Virus record (IMG/VR): IMGVR_UViG_3300027898_000020
Coordinates: 1 to 39,100 of that record
Length of the DNA stretch: 39,100 nucleotides
Direction: 5' to 3' (one strand)
Source of the DNA: a virus
Position numbers and translations under genes: made by a program. The notes beneath the pieces were generated by a model that was not told where the DNA came from, searched no databases, and was given only the letters and a program-made list of their open reading frames with translations. This document shows positions 39,058 to 39,100 of this stretch, piece by piece (positions within the stretch are counted from its first letter, which is position 1; each line of letters starts with the position of its first letter).

Positions 39058-39100
39058 CCATGCAGGACATAGCCCGCCGTAAACCCAAGCATGCCTGCCG

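Noticed and set aside
1-39100. tRNA genes and insertion sequences
   Set aside because: No cloverleaf with a CCA end or transposase-like frame was recognised by eye; a tRNA scan was not possible.

Overview
The window is most of the genome of a tailed, podovirus-like double-stranded DNA phage that infects a Gram-negative bacterium. The host type follows from the embedded Rz/Rz1 spanin pair, which is needed only where there is an outer membrane. GC-rich third positions and the general look of the small proteins suggest a beta- or gammaproteobacterial host; that is inference. No integrase, repressor, tRNA, CRISPR array or insertion sequence was seen. The terminase and portal genes expected upstream of the scaffold are absent, so the phage is incomplete at its left end.

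Left edge (1 to about 300): about 70% GC DNA that reads on the minus strand as the C-terminal part of a bacterial YfhO-like membrane protein. It abuts a 5'-truncated phage gene and is probably a chimeric join rather than a prophage border.

Right-facing virion arm (about 291 to 24304, plus strand): a protein with fourteen 21-24 residue repeats; small virion-associated proteins; scaffold (3015), major capsid protein (4006) and a decoration-like protein (4943); a strong terminator (5611); two adaptor/connector proteins (5914, 6579); a mosaic tail fibre (7296); a lysis cassette (DUF1353 protein, XhlA-like protein, DUF5675 protein, holin candidate, Rz with embedded Rz1); a nozzle-like tail protein (10777); a set of low-complexity internal virion proteins; and a 2349-residue polyvalent ejection protein with a metallopeptidase-like motif. 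A 68-codon gene with strong codon bias is overprinted inside a linker of the giant protein.

A hairpin terminator at 24304-24332 separates this arm from the left-facing arm (39100 down to 24382, minus strand). Reading in the direction of transcription, the left-facing arm has a winged-helix protein, about eight small accessory genes, a DUF3310 protein, an HNH homing endonuclease coupled to a family A DNA polymerase, a Cas4-like Fe-S nuclease, several tiny genes, a VRR-NUC nuclease, an HNH-like protein, an HTH protein, an SNF2-type helicase, a coiled-coil protein, a DUF2829 (Tad2 anti-Thoeris family) protein, a probable ssDNA-binding protein with an acidic tail, and a primase-helicase fusion. 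Nearly all are joined by ATGA or TAATG overlaps, so they form one translationally coupled replication and host-takeover operon whose promoter lies outside the window. The phage has its own polymerase, primase-helicase, SSB and nucleases but no RNA polymerase here, so it probably depends on host transcription.

The most notable points are the overprinted gene in the ejection protein, the Tad2-type anti-defence gene inside the replication operon, the homing endonuclease with an AT-rich tract running into the polymerase exonuclease domain, the Leu762-type polymerase, and the long degenerate repeat protein at the truncated left end.
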